From the NCBI GenBank assembly GCA_015698045.1, contig BLAL01000285.1:434001-498000 (forward strand): a DNA stretch of 64,000 nt, written 5' to 3'. Of the stretch, positions 10,820 to 23,435 are shown in pieces (position 1 is the first letter of the stretch; each line of letters starts with the position of its first letter). Source of the DNA: Rhizophagus clarus (taxonomy: Eukaryota > Glomeromycota > Glomeromycetes > Glomerales > Glomeraceae). Made by a program: the position numbers and the translations under genes. The notes beneath the pieces were generated by a model. The model was given only the letters and a program-made list of their open reading frames with translations, made no database searches and had not been told where the DNA came from.

Positions 10820-11110
10820 CTTTAAACATCAAAAAAAAAAAAAAACAAAAACAAAATTATCATAAAATAAATTTATTAGAGAACTTTTTCTTTACAAATT
10901 TGAAGTTAGGTATCAATCACGTGACTAAAGTTCAGATTGTATTTTCAGTTTCACAAATTTTTATGATAATAAGTCATGTAATATGACGTATTTATTTTAC
11001 GTGGGAAAAAAAAAATAAGTAACAATCGAGATTTCAGGTAATTAATTATTAATTGATGAAATTCTTAAATAAACACGCTAGAATAACTTGCTCAGTAAAT
11101 GACGCATATC
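10820..11110 (+). repeat. Right member of the direct repeat flanking the secreted-protein gene
   Basis: A diverged copy of 9400-9560. It keeps 'aactttttctttacaa', 'tatcaatcacgtgact', 'tttcacaaatttttat' and 'taaataaacacgc...gctcagtaaat', with extra sequence inserted in the middle. Confidence 0.6.
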
Positions 11111-11827
11111 ATTAACAATTATTGTATATTTGTGTCAAGTGACGATGATAACCTATTATTTATAATTTATGGTAATAAAAATGTTATTCGTTGAGATCTT
11201 TGCAATTAGCTTATTAACCTTTTTCTTGACGAAATCCGAAGCATTGTTCACAGTTAGATTAACATTTTTGCATCTGGCAACTCTAATTCTTTGATTGTAT
11301 TACGCTATGAAATTTCTTCAAGAGCTATGCCATCCTGACTCGTCACGTCGTCACGTGTCATTATATTACTTTTAGCAGGATTTGAAAAAATAACATTTTA
11401 AATAAAGTTTTATGTTTTTTTGAAAAAATAATGGCAGTAATCGATTCATACCCAACTTTCTTACTGAAATATTTTGATATTAGTTGTCTTATTTGTTTTA
11501 AAGGAAAATCGATTCATAACTGATCAATTACTAACAACTTTGATTTACTTTACAGAAAAGAAAAGCAGACAATATACTAATATTTCTGATGTCTATTTAA
11601 TAGTTTATGCAGTATTTGTATAAACATAAAATTTGATTTCACATTTTTCAATAAACGTACCAAGAATTTATTCTATAATATATTATTCTTAATTTCTTTT
11701 GTAAACGTTACTGTCGTACAAACTAACCATTTTATTAAAAAATTAATTATATTTTCTTTATCAACTGTTACTTTAAGGATTATGAATTGTTTCACATGTT
11801 CTATTCCATTAAATATTTGTCGAGAAT

Positions 11828-12005
11828 CAATGACACTCAAGTTTATGATTACTTGGAATGGATCCCTTTTGAGAAATTCGAAATGATTAAATATATTGGT
11901 AAAGGTAGATTTAGTAGTGTTTATTCAGCTCTTTGGATGGTATAGAGTCATAATGATGGTGTGTGTGTATGAGCTGGATCAATAAATGTTGCTTTGAAAC
12001 GTTAG
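11828..12005 (+). pseudogene. Kinase exon 1 relic (plus strand)
   Basis: The reading YDYLEWIPFEKFEMIKYIGKG followed by RFSSVYSALWM is the linker and glycine loop of the local kinase family. It runs into a stop (TAG) right after the first Trp-Met. The remaining nucleotides still resemble the exon end ('gctggatcaataaatgttgctttgaaacgt'). The zinc-ribbon part is missing upstream and no splice donor follows. Confidence 0.8.
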
Positions 12006-12084
12006 ATCTTTTTTTATATGATAATACAATGAAAACGTTAGTTACAAAATCAATAAATTAAAAAGTGAAATCTTACTGTTATGG

Positions 12085-13152
12085 TTAGATACTGACCAGA
12101 TGAAATATTTTTAAGCAATAGAGTTCTCGATTGTTTGAAATTCTTCTATGTCGAACATTTTCTAGTACTTTCTCGAAACATTGCCGTAATAATTCTGCAT
12201 AAAATTTAGGAAACCTCAAGTCTTAAAATATCTTTACCAAGCAATATCATATGCAAGTTCTTGCAAACTACTCATGACAATAACAAATGAATAATATCAG
12301 AATTAGAATATTGTTCTTAGGCATGTAAAACTTCCTATGTAAACCTATATCTTTGAATTGAACTATTATTCATATAATCACATGACCCACAAGCATCTGT
12401 AGAAACCTTTTCGTCTCCAATAAGTAATAAAATTTTCGTAACTTCGGAATAAAATTTTCAAGACCTCCAGTGATTCCCCATAACATATCAATCATATCTC
12501 TCCAAGCATGAATTCCATTGCAACGGTCGAAGTATTAATAATAAAGGTTCCCGTTCTCGTAAATACCAACTGGATGTTGGATCTTTTGTAATACCAATGT
12601 TCCAGCTATTGAAAGTGATTATAATATTCAATTTATTAAACATGACATAACTGAAATATAAAGAAGTGAAATGGTTAGAATTCATCATTTCATTAAGTAT
12701 TCAAAAACATTTATTATCACCTATTGTACTTTAAGTAAGATATACAATTCCAAGCTAATCGTGGTTAATTCGTAATACATAATATTTTATAATTTTTATG
12801 TCTTCATTTATTATTCATATTCATGCAGTTGTTTGGTTACCTGATTAACATAAGAACTTGAATATATTTTGTTGAGTTATCAAAACATTTCAAAGCAACA
12901 TTTATTGACCCAGCTCAAGTCACTTCTACAAATCCATCTAGGTCCTTCCATCCAAAGGGCTAAATAAACACTACTAAATCGACCATTATAGATATATTTA
13001 ATCAATATGAGTTTCTCAAGAAGAATTCATTCCAAGTAATCACAAATTTGGGCGTTAGTTTAGTATGTCGGATTGGTTTAATTTCCTGTTATTCAATGAG
13101 GAAAATTTTCTTTCGTAAAACTAGCTTCGTAATTATTACACCATCCAAAATA
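12085..13152 (-). pseudogene. Decayed two-exon TKL kinase gene (minus strand)
   Basis: The exon 1 relic runs from about 13152 to the conserved donor (CAG|GTAAC) at 12841. It retains SFTKENFP, the glycine loop, MEGPRWI-like and NVALKCFDNS-like segments, with stops and shifts. The exon 2 relic runs from about 12632 to 12085. It retains GTLVLQKIQHP (frame-shifted GTFGITKDP), YENGNL, the GNHWRS-type remains of the catalytic region, and ENSIA near the end. The gene is colinear with the intact family members, so it is a former complete copy. It lies between two plus-strand kinase relics. Confidence 0.8.
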
Positions 13153-14062
13153 ATTGAAGTTTATTAAATCCTGTTATTTTTTAGTTTGTAATAAAGAGAA
13201 TATGTAGTTTTCTATTAAAAGAGGATACCAAAAATAACAATTTTAAAAATAATTAAATCTGTTAATTACCTTGTCATAATTACTAATTTATTTTCTTTTG
13301 CTTTGATAATTAAATTTACTGGGTAGAAAAGGTCTCCTTTTATATGTACTAATTTACACTAATATATATGAATATTTTTTAACAAAATAAATAATTACAA
13401 TATAACTATTTTGGCTAATAAGAGTATTGTACGTCTAGGTCATTTAGAATGAAATTAGACTTCTAATTAAGAATGTTCATTTACGCTTTAATACCACCAT
13501 CTATTTATTTGTGTGATAACACTGTGATAGCCCATATACAATAACCAAGTACAATGAGTTCAGAAATCAAGTGAAACAATACTTACCAAATTATATCGAG
13601 ATTTAATTAAAATTAATAGTAGACAGGTGTTCACGCATTATTAACGTGATCAATATTCGTCGGTCAAGACCGACCGCAATACCTGGCCGAAATAAAATGA
13701 ATAATATTTCACGGAGCATTCAAAATTTATTAAAATCATACACTTCGCATTCTACTGTACATCTTACAATAGTTATTTTTTGTTTTTATTTTGGTTAATT
13801 TTTAATAGAGTTCGAAAATCTAGTCCTAATGAAGCATTGAAGGCTGAGTTGAGTCAAATAAGCCCCTTTATTCAATCTTTTTTTAGAAAGATGGATTTAA
13901 ACAATAAGATCGACAGAACAACATAATAAATGTATAGATTTACATTGCACTGCATGAAGATATATATATATTTTTTTTTGTTAAAAAAAAAAAAATAAAA
14001 TAATAATGTATTAAGTTGAACCTTTTGAAATTATCTATTTTAAAACTGAATTTATAATTCTA

Positions 14063-14345
14063 AGAAAAAGAAGTATTGGAAGACCTTTATCATGTCTTGA
14101 TTATTCTTTCCTGAAAAATGAACGATATTACATGATGAATCCCTGAGAGGTCTTGAAAAGGAAAACTTAATTAAGGAGATATATTTGTTGAAGACGAAAG
14201 TTCTCTGTAGAAATTGTTTTACTGACTTGGATCCTCATGGACTATGTAACAGTTAAGCAAATCTAAAGAAATGAATCATACCATATGTTTCGTCGGAAGT
14301 TTACGCGGTATGCTTCTGATATATATTCGTTTGGTATTGTTAGTC
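14063..14345 (+). pseudogene. Kinase exon 2 relic (plus strand)
   Basis: The nucleotides align in order with exon 2 of the intact kinases. Matches are 'gaagtattggaagacctttatcatgtcttgattattctttc' against the YYENGNLYQYLDH region, 'gaggtcttgaaaa', 'ttgttgaagacgaaag', 'ggactatgtaacag', 'accatatgtttcgtcggaagttt' and 'gcttctgatatatattc...tttggtattgtt'. Stops and indels are frequent. It may be the other half of the plus-strand relic at 11828, split by the minus-strand relic between them. Confidence 0.75.
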
Positions 14346-14399
14346 TGATCTCTGTCGGATCACTTTAACTGACTGTACTTTAGCCAACCGAAATGGAAT

Positions 14400-15780
14400 A
14401 TATTATAACGACATTTGAAATCATTGGCTCACAAATAATTTATTTATATTATCCTTTATTTAACGTTAAACAACTTGTCTACCTTTTTAAATATAAGAGT
14501 TATAGTACCATAAATGTAACTTGCATATTTACAAATTTACAAATTTATAATGGTGGCGAAAACAACAGCCCAATTACTTAAATTATTTCTGTAGATTCCG
14601 AATGTTCTGAGATCGTCATAGAAGTATGGAAGTACTGTACGTAAGTAATGATGATGTGTCACAAATATTAACGAGAACATGAATCACTTTATAATCTTCA
14701 ATATAAAACCGATCTTCAGTATCTCTCTCACTCCTAGTTTAATGTTTATGACTTTTATCCATACTTTTTGTGCGATCCGAAACTGAACCTTTAATCTCAT
14801 CTTTACTCTTAAGAGAATTATAAACTAACTATAAAAAAGATTTCCGTATTGAAGGATTATTGAATTTCTCCAGTTCCCTCCGCTTTGGTAACTAAAATGT
14901 AATTTCATTGAGTTTATTATCATACAATTCGTGAAATTTGGATCTCTTATTTTATCAATCTATTTTGAAATAGTCGATATTATATTTAAATTAACGATCT
15001 TTGATTCATAATGTTACTGATTTTTAAGTTTTAGGGAAATGGAATATTGGATCCATATATGAATTCAATAAACCTTTATAAAGTTGTTGACTTAAACGTC
15101 TTTTGCACAGACTCACTTTGTATAAAAATTTTTTAGATGATAAACCAAAGGATTTAATTTAAGGTAAACAATTTTGTAAAGTACTTTCCATCATTTGAAG
15201 CCATCTTTTGTTCAAGTATCAGAAAGTTTGATTTTATGCAACCCTCGAACAGTCTCAACTTGTTTCCTTAAGCTTCTTGTTTATATTTATTATCTATTTT
15301 TTGCGTTTTGTATTACGTAATTATTTTTTATGGTCAATTTAATTAAAAATATATATTGTAAAGCCGGCAATAAAAATATATAGAATATAGATTTTGATAT
15401 ACCATAGATACAAATACTCAGAAATATATCAGTAATTCAAGACCAAAATGTCGTTTTTAGTATTGAATTATTGTTAGCAATAATGAGATATTTTACTAGA
15501 TGTAATTTTATAACTCATAATATTTCGCATCCAAATCTAAAAGTCCATTAGGTGCATCATTTCAAATGAAATCCGGGTCAACTGACCTGACTCATATTTT
15601 TAACACGAGTCTTACATCCAACCCGACCCATCAGGACCTTGCTTGACTCGGGTTGATAATACTATTCTATAAGTAATAGTATGAAATTTTTTTATTGTTC
15701 TTGATTATAAATGAATATTCTCATAAAATCCAAATACTTAAAGATATTTTCAAACCAAAATTCAATTGGTAAAGTTTTTT
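14400..15780. other. Intergenic, no gene recognised
   Basis: AT-rich sequence without a supported coding frame. At 15570-15660 there is a short GC-richer patch with opposed 'gggtcaac', 'gacccgac' and 'ctcgggttgat' words. It may be the remnant of a hAT-like MITE, but no paired ends were found. Confidence 0.45.
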
Positions 15781-15801
15781 ATTTTTTAGCAACTTTTACT
15801 G

Positions 15802-16010
15802 TAATGTTACAATCTGTTTATCCTCTATCCGTATCCGTGACCGGATATCTTGAATTTTCAGATGAAGGAAGGATAAGGTTATCCGTGACGGTAATTATTA
15901 ATCTGTCCTCAACTATCGGATATCCGCGGATATCCATTTGTTCATTCTTCCGGATATCCTTTATTAAACGATTCGGATGACGGATACATTATCCGCGGAT
16001 TGTAACACTA
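15802..16010. mobile_element. hAT-type MITE, TIR TARTGTTACAATCYG, 8-bp TSD
   Basis: The left end is TAATGTTACAATCTG and the right end in reverse complement is TAGTGTTACAATCCG. The perfect 8-bp duplication TTTTACTG lies at 15794-15801 and 16011-16018. The interior of this 209-bp element is rich in GGATATCC/ATCCG words on both strands (for example 'cggatatccgcggatatcc'). These look like repeated binding sites. There is no coding capacity. The 89-codon plus-strand frame crossing it is incidental. Confidence 0.92.
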
Positions 16011-16200
16011 TTTTACTGTTTTCTTTTTAATTAATTTCATGTAATACTCGTAATTTGTTTTTTTTTTTTAATTAGCTTCAACTTTTGTTTAGAATTTTAG
16101 GTTTGGTTCCCTATCGATAATAATTTATTATTTCGAAATAGACAAAATTGCGTTTATTTCACAAGTTAAATGTTTATCAAACGCCAATTTTCACATATAT

Positions 16201-16541
16201 TTAAAGATGGTTTCGCGATCCCGTCGGTCTCACTCGGTCCTGGTCCGGCCTTTGGAATATTTGGAAAAGTAGCGGCGACTGCGTCTTAGGAATTGTAGAA
16301 CATTGATCCAATCAGCGTTTCAGAGCAATACAGTATCTAAGAAATAAAATGTCATTTTTTTCGGTCTTTTACGATTTTTACCAAAAATGATCTTAGAAAT
16401 AGTTAGTCCAAGCTCAAATTCTGCCACTTTGCGGTCTTTGATATACCTCATTGGGCTACAGAATTTCAAGGGTACAAATATTGTTACTTTCCCAAAGACC
16501 GGCCTGAATAAAAAAGACCGAAAGACCGACTGACCATCTTA
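16201..16541. mobile_element. hAT-type MITE, TIR (T)TAAGATGGT...GTCGGTCT, 8-bp TSD
   Basis: The left end reads TTAAAGATGGTTTCG...GTCGGTCTCACTCGGTC. The right end in reverse complement reads TAAGATGGTCAGTCGGTCTTTCGGTC. The duplication ACATATAT occupies 16193-16200 and 16542-16549; it could be read as ACATATATTT with two more matching bases. GGTCTTT/CGGTC words are repeated near both ends. Length is 341 bp with no transposase. Confidence 0.88.
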
Positions 16542-16559
16542 ACATATATTTTTTTCACG

Positions 16560-18800
16560 GCTTTAAACATTTATAAATAAATTTAACATATTTAAAAATG
16601 AATTTCTGGAAATTTTGTTTATTCTGCAGCAAAAAAATTTAAAAATATACAAACTGATGAATGTATATAAATATTTAATATTTACATATAATATATAGAA
16701 ATATAAAACAACCAAAAATAAATCAAAATAAAACGCTTAGAATTATAAGCATATCCGCGGATTTATGGAATTTGCCTTGAATTGTTTCATCCTCCTTTAT
16801 TAATGGTATAAAAACTATTATGGAAATGATCAGTAAGCAATAGTATCACGTGCAAACTTGTGATAAATTAAATTTTTTTTTTTAAAAAAAAAAAATTATT
16901 TTTAATTTAAATCCGCTAAAATAACAACTAAATAATAATTTAGTGAAACTTGAGATTTTTGGAAAATATCTGGTTATCTCACATTCTATTTTGATTAAAG
17001 GGGACTTTTTTTGATCATGAAATTTCATAACCTTCAGTTACTAATTTTTAAAAAATTTTGCTTGTATCTTATAAATAAGTGCATGAACTTTTCAAATACT
17101 TTTTTCGAACTCCCACGGATCCCCAAAATTTCCGTCCTTTTACCATGAATTTCGAATTCAATAAAACAAAAACTCGCATTTTGATTGGGTACTCACAAAA
17201 ATCATGCACAAATTTGTTTACCTGTTATTCATCACCTGTTCTCATATTTTTGAAAACCGTGATAAAAAAAATTTTTTATTAATAAGAAATAAAGGTCGCA
17301 TAAAATCCCCACCATCTTAAATACTAATTAACAATATAAAATTATTTGTGACTTTTCATTCAAATTGGGAATTATTGTTAGATTACGAAAAATAAACTGT
17401 AAAAATACTAAAAATACGTCCAATTTTCCATTCGGAATATGATTGTCAAAGTTTTTGATGCATGATGATGATCATCTGGGCATAAAGTAATTTGTTTAAA
17501 ATTTCTGGGACAATTAAAAATAAGCTGTTATAGTAATTAAATAATTTATATGTGATATTTAGATAAGGTTGTCTAAATAAGAAACTAAAAATCTAATTAA
17601 AGGTTATTTTTACATTTAATTTGTATAATGCATAATATTTTGTGAAAAAATACGATATTTAAAAAATAATTTATGATGCATTTGAGTAAGACTGTTATTC
17701 AAATTAATCAATAAAATTATCTAGTTTCTATTAGGATAACAGCCCACTGGATGATATTTTGATCGGACAAAATTTTCCTTTCTGAATGTCTGAAATAAAA
17801 TCACAAACTATATCGAATTGCTCTGATTTTAAAATATAAAAATAAATTTATATTACACAAATAACAAAATTCCATAGTATGATGTGAAGATTTCTGCTTC
17901 ACAATACTTCATTAAAATCATATAACTTTTGCAAAACATTTATGACATGCTTAGTGCAGATCATCGGATTAATTTTAGTCGCATGTAAATTAATTATAAT
18001 ACTTTTTACGTCATTTAGTACAAATTCCTAAAAGAAGTAACCATTATGAGAATATCCCTTAGCCGAAGATATATCAAATGTTTGACCCTCCGTTTCTATT
18101 CTCAATTTGAATGATGGCGATCTCTATTTAAAACATCAGAATTTTCTATTATTAGATCGATAGCATAATAAATGATTTCACGTGATACACCGAGAAATAT
18201 TTAATAATTCAAATGAAGACGTATACGGTTTCTCCATAATATCTATTACATAAATTTTTAATTATATATGACGAAGACATAAAAATAAAAAATTAAATGT
18301 TGAGAATTTTTGCATTTAAAATTTGCATACACTTCAATAATATCACGTGATAAAATTTGGATGTGCTGATTAATCGACATCGACCACATGATTGGCAAGA
18401 CCTTGTTTTTGAATGGCCTGATCATTATTCGTCATCCCCCTGTAAGTGTGTGCGATCTTATTAGCCACAGTGGCTTGATAAAGACATGTCCCCTCAAAAT
18501 TCAAATCATATTTTTTTGAAATTTCCCAAATTTTACCAGAATTTCCAAATTTTTATTATTTATGTTCGTTTATTGTAAAACCCAAATCCGGACGTTAAAC
18601 AAACAATTCGGCCTTATGTAACAAACAAATTAAAGTTTGAAATCATGACAAAGCAAAATGTTAGGTTTATGTAAAAATAAAATTTTTTCTTTTTTTCGTG
18701 CAACAAAGATGTTCGGATTTAAGTGAGTTTCGTACATTATTAAGAATGTTTATTTATTTAAGTGTATTTATTTTACTTTTCTTTATACAATAAATTAATC
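16560..18800. other. Intergenic, no gene recognised
   Basis: AT-rich sequence with poly-A/T runs (such as 16866-16895). A few CACGTGA boxes occur (near 18182 and 18350). No supported exon. Confidence 0.5.
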
Positions 18801-18815
18801 TAACGGAACGAGTGA

Positions 18816-19647
18816 TTAAATATTTAATACGTCATTCAGCGTTTGAATTAACGAATTTTGAATGTAAACTGATAAAGGAATTGCAACGCGAGCGGTGCCA
18901 GAATCTATAATATTAAACGCAGGAGTTAAATTCCTAAAATTTAAAGATTATTGTGATTAATTATGATGCGTATTTGTTATACATTAGAAAAAGAATAAAA
19001 AATACTCACACTCTTTGTGAATTTGTGAAAATTGGATTTTGAGTTTCCCGAACCAGGATATCCCATTCACCGTTTCTATTAGAATAAATATCATAAAGTA
19101 TGTAAGGTAAGGAATTTAAATAAGAATGAAAATTCAGTTGTAGTACCTACAAATTAGAATGACTGGGTGTCTTTCTAAAAAGGAATATACTCCACAAATT
19201 ACGAATATCTTGTAAAATAAGTGACTTATTATCAAGATTAGAATCCAATAATGGTGAATTTTCTATTTTATTATATACGAAGTACGTTATTCCAATAAAT
19301 GGATAAACATCTTCAAGATGTTCCACGGAAGAATTTCTTAAAAGGTAAGTAATTCCAAGAACAAATTTCATAAATGTTACATGCGACGTAAGATTATTAG
19401 GAAAAATTTGTTGATATGTTTGGATATTATAAGTCAGTGCAAGATTTGTAGGATCGATATTCCGACTAGTTACTGCATCAACAAATCTTTGGAAATTGCG
19501 ATCTTTTGGTTTTAAAAAAGCGTTCGTTGCATTATTATTAATGACATCCTCGTGTAAATTCATAATATACAAGTTAAAAAAGTTTGCAAGTATTTCAGAA
19601 ATATTATCAATATTATCATGATAAATAGACGTCCGATGGAAAGGCAT
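18816..19647 (-). CDS. Three-exon gene, 226-residue protein of unknown function (copy 1)
   Basis: The gene is reconstructed from three exons on the minus strand: 19647-19151, 19075-19010 (66 nt) and 18933-18816. Donors are GTAGGT and GTGAGT; acceptors are AATAG and TTTAG; introns are 75 and 76 nt. The joined frame is open and ends at TAA 18818-18816. The model is supported by a paralogue at 60001-60853 with the same three exons and the same phases. The protein appears mostly alpha-helical, with no signal peptide, cysteine motif or known active-site pattern. Conserved stretches are HDNIDN-SEILANFFN, QRFVDAVTSRNIDPTNL, IFPNNLTS, TFMKFVLGITYLL, FIGITYFVY, QDIRNLWSIFLFRKT, GEWDILVRETQ and NIID-GTTRVAIPLS. 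I do not recognise the family. Confidence 0.7.
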
Positions 19648-19699
19648 TTTAAAAACGCATGACTTAAATAAACTTGAATCGAATTTGATTTAAGCTTTA

Positions 19700-21400
19700 A
19701 ATTTAGGACATAAACTAAAGCTTGTTTATTTATATTTTATTTTGAGAGAAAGAAAATTATTTTTTTTAATAGGAATTTTTGTTGTTTGGAAAAATATATT
19801 TATAATTTAATTTTGAAATTTTTCTTTTTTTTGGAGTTTGACGCTATTTATGTCGGTTAGACTTAATTAAGAACATCTTTTCTATATGGGGCAATATGAA
19901 AAAAAGATCAGTGTGTAACAAAAAAAAACCGGAATTAAAAAATTGATTGTAATGCCATGATGATCGCACCAAATTACAGTATATGTGAAATAGCTTAATC
20001 GATAGATTGATTTTATCAATGGTAAATTAAAATCTCATTTAATGTAATAATTTTTTTAAAATTAAGCTTATAATAACAATTTTTTTAGATTAAAACTTTT
20101 TATAACTAATTTAGAATTAATGTGTGTTTCTTTGCATAAAATGCAGTAGACAGACAAAAAAATTTTTTAATTTATACTTTTTCTGTTGGTCTTGATGACA
20201 TTTGAGAAATTTTTAATGACTTCTATCCATTCTTAATTTGCAAATTTCACATTATATTTTTCTTCAAAGATCAACATTTGTAGTTAATTTTCTCAAGAAA
20301 TAAAAAAGCACCATGACCGTAAAAGATATCAAAATGTAGCCCTGATATTCAGTTTATTTTGCATTTTAAATGATAAAAATTGGACTTATTTTGAATAAAC
20401 TACACGTATTTTTGTAATATAAATAATTTTTTAGCTTTTTTTATTATATACCAAAATTGAGAAAATTTGAAGAATAAATTTCCCATCATTCTACCATAAA
20501 TGTTTCCATATTGCTAATTTTTTGGTATCAACTTTTTTACATTATTCTTTACAATATTTGAACGGTTTTAATTTAAATTCAATATGCAAATGCTTTGCAA
20601 TCTTAATTTAATTTTTTTGGTATATTTTTCTGGTCAAAGTAAATATTTATGGCGAAATTTTTCAAAAAATAATAAAGCTATTATAACTTTTAAAGATATC
20701 ATTGTGTAGACCTTGGTCATAGGTTTATTATTCAATTTATACAAAGAAAATCAGATTTATTTTAAGCATATAATATGCATTTTTATTACATGGATGATAT
20801 TCTAGTTTTTTTGTTACACACTTTATTTTACATACACAAAAAATAATAAATAAACATGTACTAATCTTGAAATATTTTAATAATAACGTGCAGAAATAAA
20901 TCTGTTCAGTGTGATGGAATAGTGAAAGTTTTAAAATATCACTATCACTTAAAAACATATCTAAAATAAGATGTAAAATTAAAAATTTTCTATTTTTATT
21001 ATTTTATATTGAATTAATTTAATATTTAATTCAAAGTTTTTAAACTTATCATTTACTTGGACTCTGATTACAAAATGTAGAGCTGTTTAAAGTTGAAAAG
21101 AATCACCTGCAAAAAGAGCGAGTTAACGTTAATTAATTAACAAAAAAATATGACTATATTAAAAAAAAATTACCGGAAGCCCAAAAGTCAAGAAAAGAAA
21201 CACCTACAAAAAAAAGTAAATCAATTAATCTAATTAAAACAACTTTAAAAACTTACCAGAGCAAAGCGTCAAAACTGTAAAAAAAATCGCGTCAAAAAAA
21301 AAACATCGAGATGACGTGTAACTTAATTTTAATCACGTGATAGAGTGGCAAAAAACTCGTACCACTCAGGATGGCATCGACAATTTTCTTCATTAATGTG
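19700..21400. other. Intergenic, no gene recognised
   Basis: Very AT-rich with no conserved frame. A TATA-like CATAAATAG lies on the minus strand near 19850, about 200 bp before the start at 19647. It could serve that gene, but the evidence is weak. Confidence 0.4.
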
Positions 21401-21409
21401 TAAATAATT

Positions 21410-23435
21410 AAGATGAAAATATTCTAACATCTATGTTGCGCTTTGTTTTGTGCTATACAAACAAAGGTAATATTCATATTTGGTTGTAAATTCAAATAAT
21501 TTTACATAAATGAGATCCAGGTTTATTTTGAAAACGCCAATAAACGGAATTAGATTATTCCTTTTACAAAAATTTTTAAGGAATGATAATAAATTAATCA
21601 CAGGCACAAAAACAATTAAGCAATGCCTGATTTTAACACGTTTCTTTACTAAAATATACATAAACAGATATATATATTCGGATCTTGTTTTAATGTAGTA
21701 TATTAAGTATTTGAATATCATATAAATACACCATTTTTTGGCATCGATTTCTTTATATACTCTCCGATTATATATATAAATTATTTTTACCTATTTCTTA
21801 ATACACATACAATATATTATACAAACGAAAATGCCTTTCAAAAAAGACAGAAACGACCCTATGAAAAAAGATCATCCAATATTTGTGCAATATTTGTTCA
21901 ATTCTGTGTGAAAATCATTCAATTATTGCAGTTTTTTGGATAAAAATGACCATGCAGTTATTTATAGTGTGTTAAAAGTGTGCAATTTTTGTACAATTGA
22001 AAATAAACTTAAATTTAAAATATAGAAAATGTTCAATTTTTGAGTAATTATACCATACAATATTTGACCACTTTTTGGGGCAAATAGACCACTTTTAACC
22101 ATCATTACGAATATATTTTCCTAAGTGATTTATGCAGTAAGTTTACACAAAATTCAACTGCATATTTGTTTATAAATGGGTATCTTCTGGACCTATTGGT
22201 ACAATTTTTGTAATGCTTCGTAACTAAAAAAAGTCCAAACTTTTATTAAGTTACAGAATTAATTCCGGCCAGAATTATAATTTGGCCAGATTTATGCATC
22301 TTAAAATTGTATATTAATCACGTGATCTGATCGTCAAAATAAATATGACGCGAAATGTTTTGTTTTTTTTTTTAAACCTTTTAACTTCAAAATTTCAGGT
22401 AAGAAAAACTTGTTTTCTATTATCTTTTTATTCATTTTCCTAACTTTTTTACATTTTAACGTTATTAACTTGCTTATTTACTAACTTCATACTTTTTTAC
22501 TACTAACACTAATAATTTATTATTACTTTCAACACTTGCTAATCATATTTTTTATATAATACTAATAATTTACTTTTTAACACTACTAATTTGCTTTTTT
22601 TACTAACTTCATACTTTTTATTTTGATACTAATAATTTTCTTACACTAATAATTTACTCTTTTTTGATACTCTGCTAATTTACTGTTACTGACATACTTT
22701 ATTTTATTTTCTTATATTTTCTATATTTATGATTTATATCAAAATATAGTATTTTATTTATGAATATTTTGTATAATTTTATATTTTAAATTAATAAAAA
22801 TTCATAATTTTACTTTATAAATTTGCCTGTCATTACTGTAAAAATTTTAGTATTTGACCTATCATAATACCTAAAATTCGGTCTAAAATTTGGCTCAAAA
22901 ATTGGACAATAATCATATAAATTCAGGACAAAAATAGGATAATTATTGTACGAATTACCATGCAATTATTGTGTGATTTATTGCAATTTTTAACACAGTT
23001 ATTGCACAATTATTGTACAGTCAAATATATAGAAATTGTAGTGAAATCGTAGTAAATTTAATTGAATGTTAATTCAACAAAAATCACACGCAGTTTTTTT
23101 ATAGGGCGATTAAGAAGACAAAGGATTATAAGAGATATTTTCAGCATAATGCAGCTATTAATAATGGAAACACGTTGAGGCTTGTCGCTAACCTTCCTCA
23201 ACAAAGCACGAGTGCTTTATTGATTGCTCAATTTTTTAAATTTCCTTTTCGATAACCTTGTCAAAATTATAGTCAATTAAAAAAAAATGGAATGAAGTTA
23301 GTAAATGAGAAATATATTAATCAGAAAACTTTTATTATACAATACTTGGAATCCTTATCTATAAATTGACTCTTTTTCAAAAAGTCTTTTATTATGTATT
23401 GTTTGTATCTTTCCCTAAATCTACCTATTCCATCC
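21410..23435 (+). repeat. Segmental duplication D: direct copy of 44.47-45.22 kb, split by a transposon
   Basis: 21410-21856 follows 44470-44850 ('atgaaaatattctaacatctatgtt', 'acataaatgagatc', the TA-rich run, then 'aaaaaagacagaa'). After the inserted element, 23107-23435 continues with 44850-45220 ('ttaagaagacaaagg', 'acaaagcacgagtgctttatt', 'ttccatccattata'). The uninterrupted copy at 44.85 kb is the empty site for the element at 21857-23106. Confidence 0.85.
21857..23106. mobile_element. 1250-bp non-autonomous element, TIR CCCTATRAAAAAA, 3-bp TSD (CGA)
   Basis: The left end is CCCTATGAAAAAA and the right end in reverse complement is CCCTATAAAAAAA. CGA is duplicated at 21854-21856 and 23107-23109. 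The paralogous copy at 44.85 kb runs straight through ('gacagaagcaactaagaagacaaag'), which shows the insertion directly. The interior has many GCAATTATTGTACAAT-type words near both ends and no transposase frame. Same end sequence and duplication length as the 6963-7612 element, but a different interior. Confidence 0.9.
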
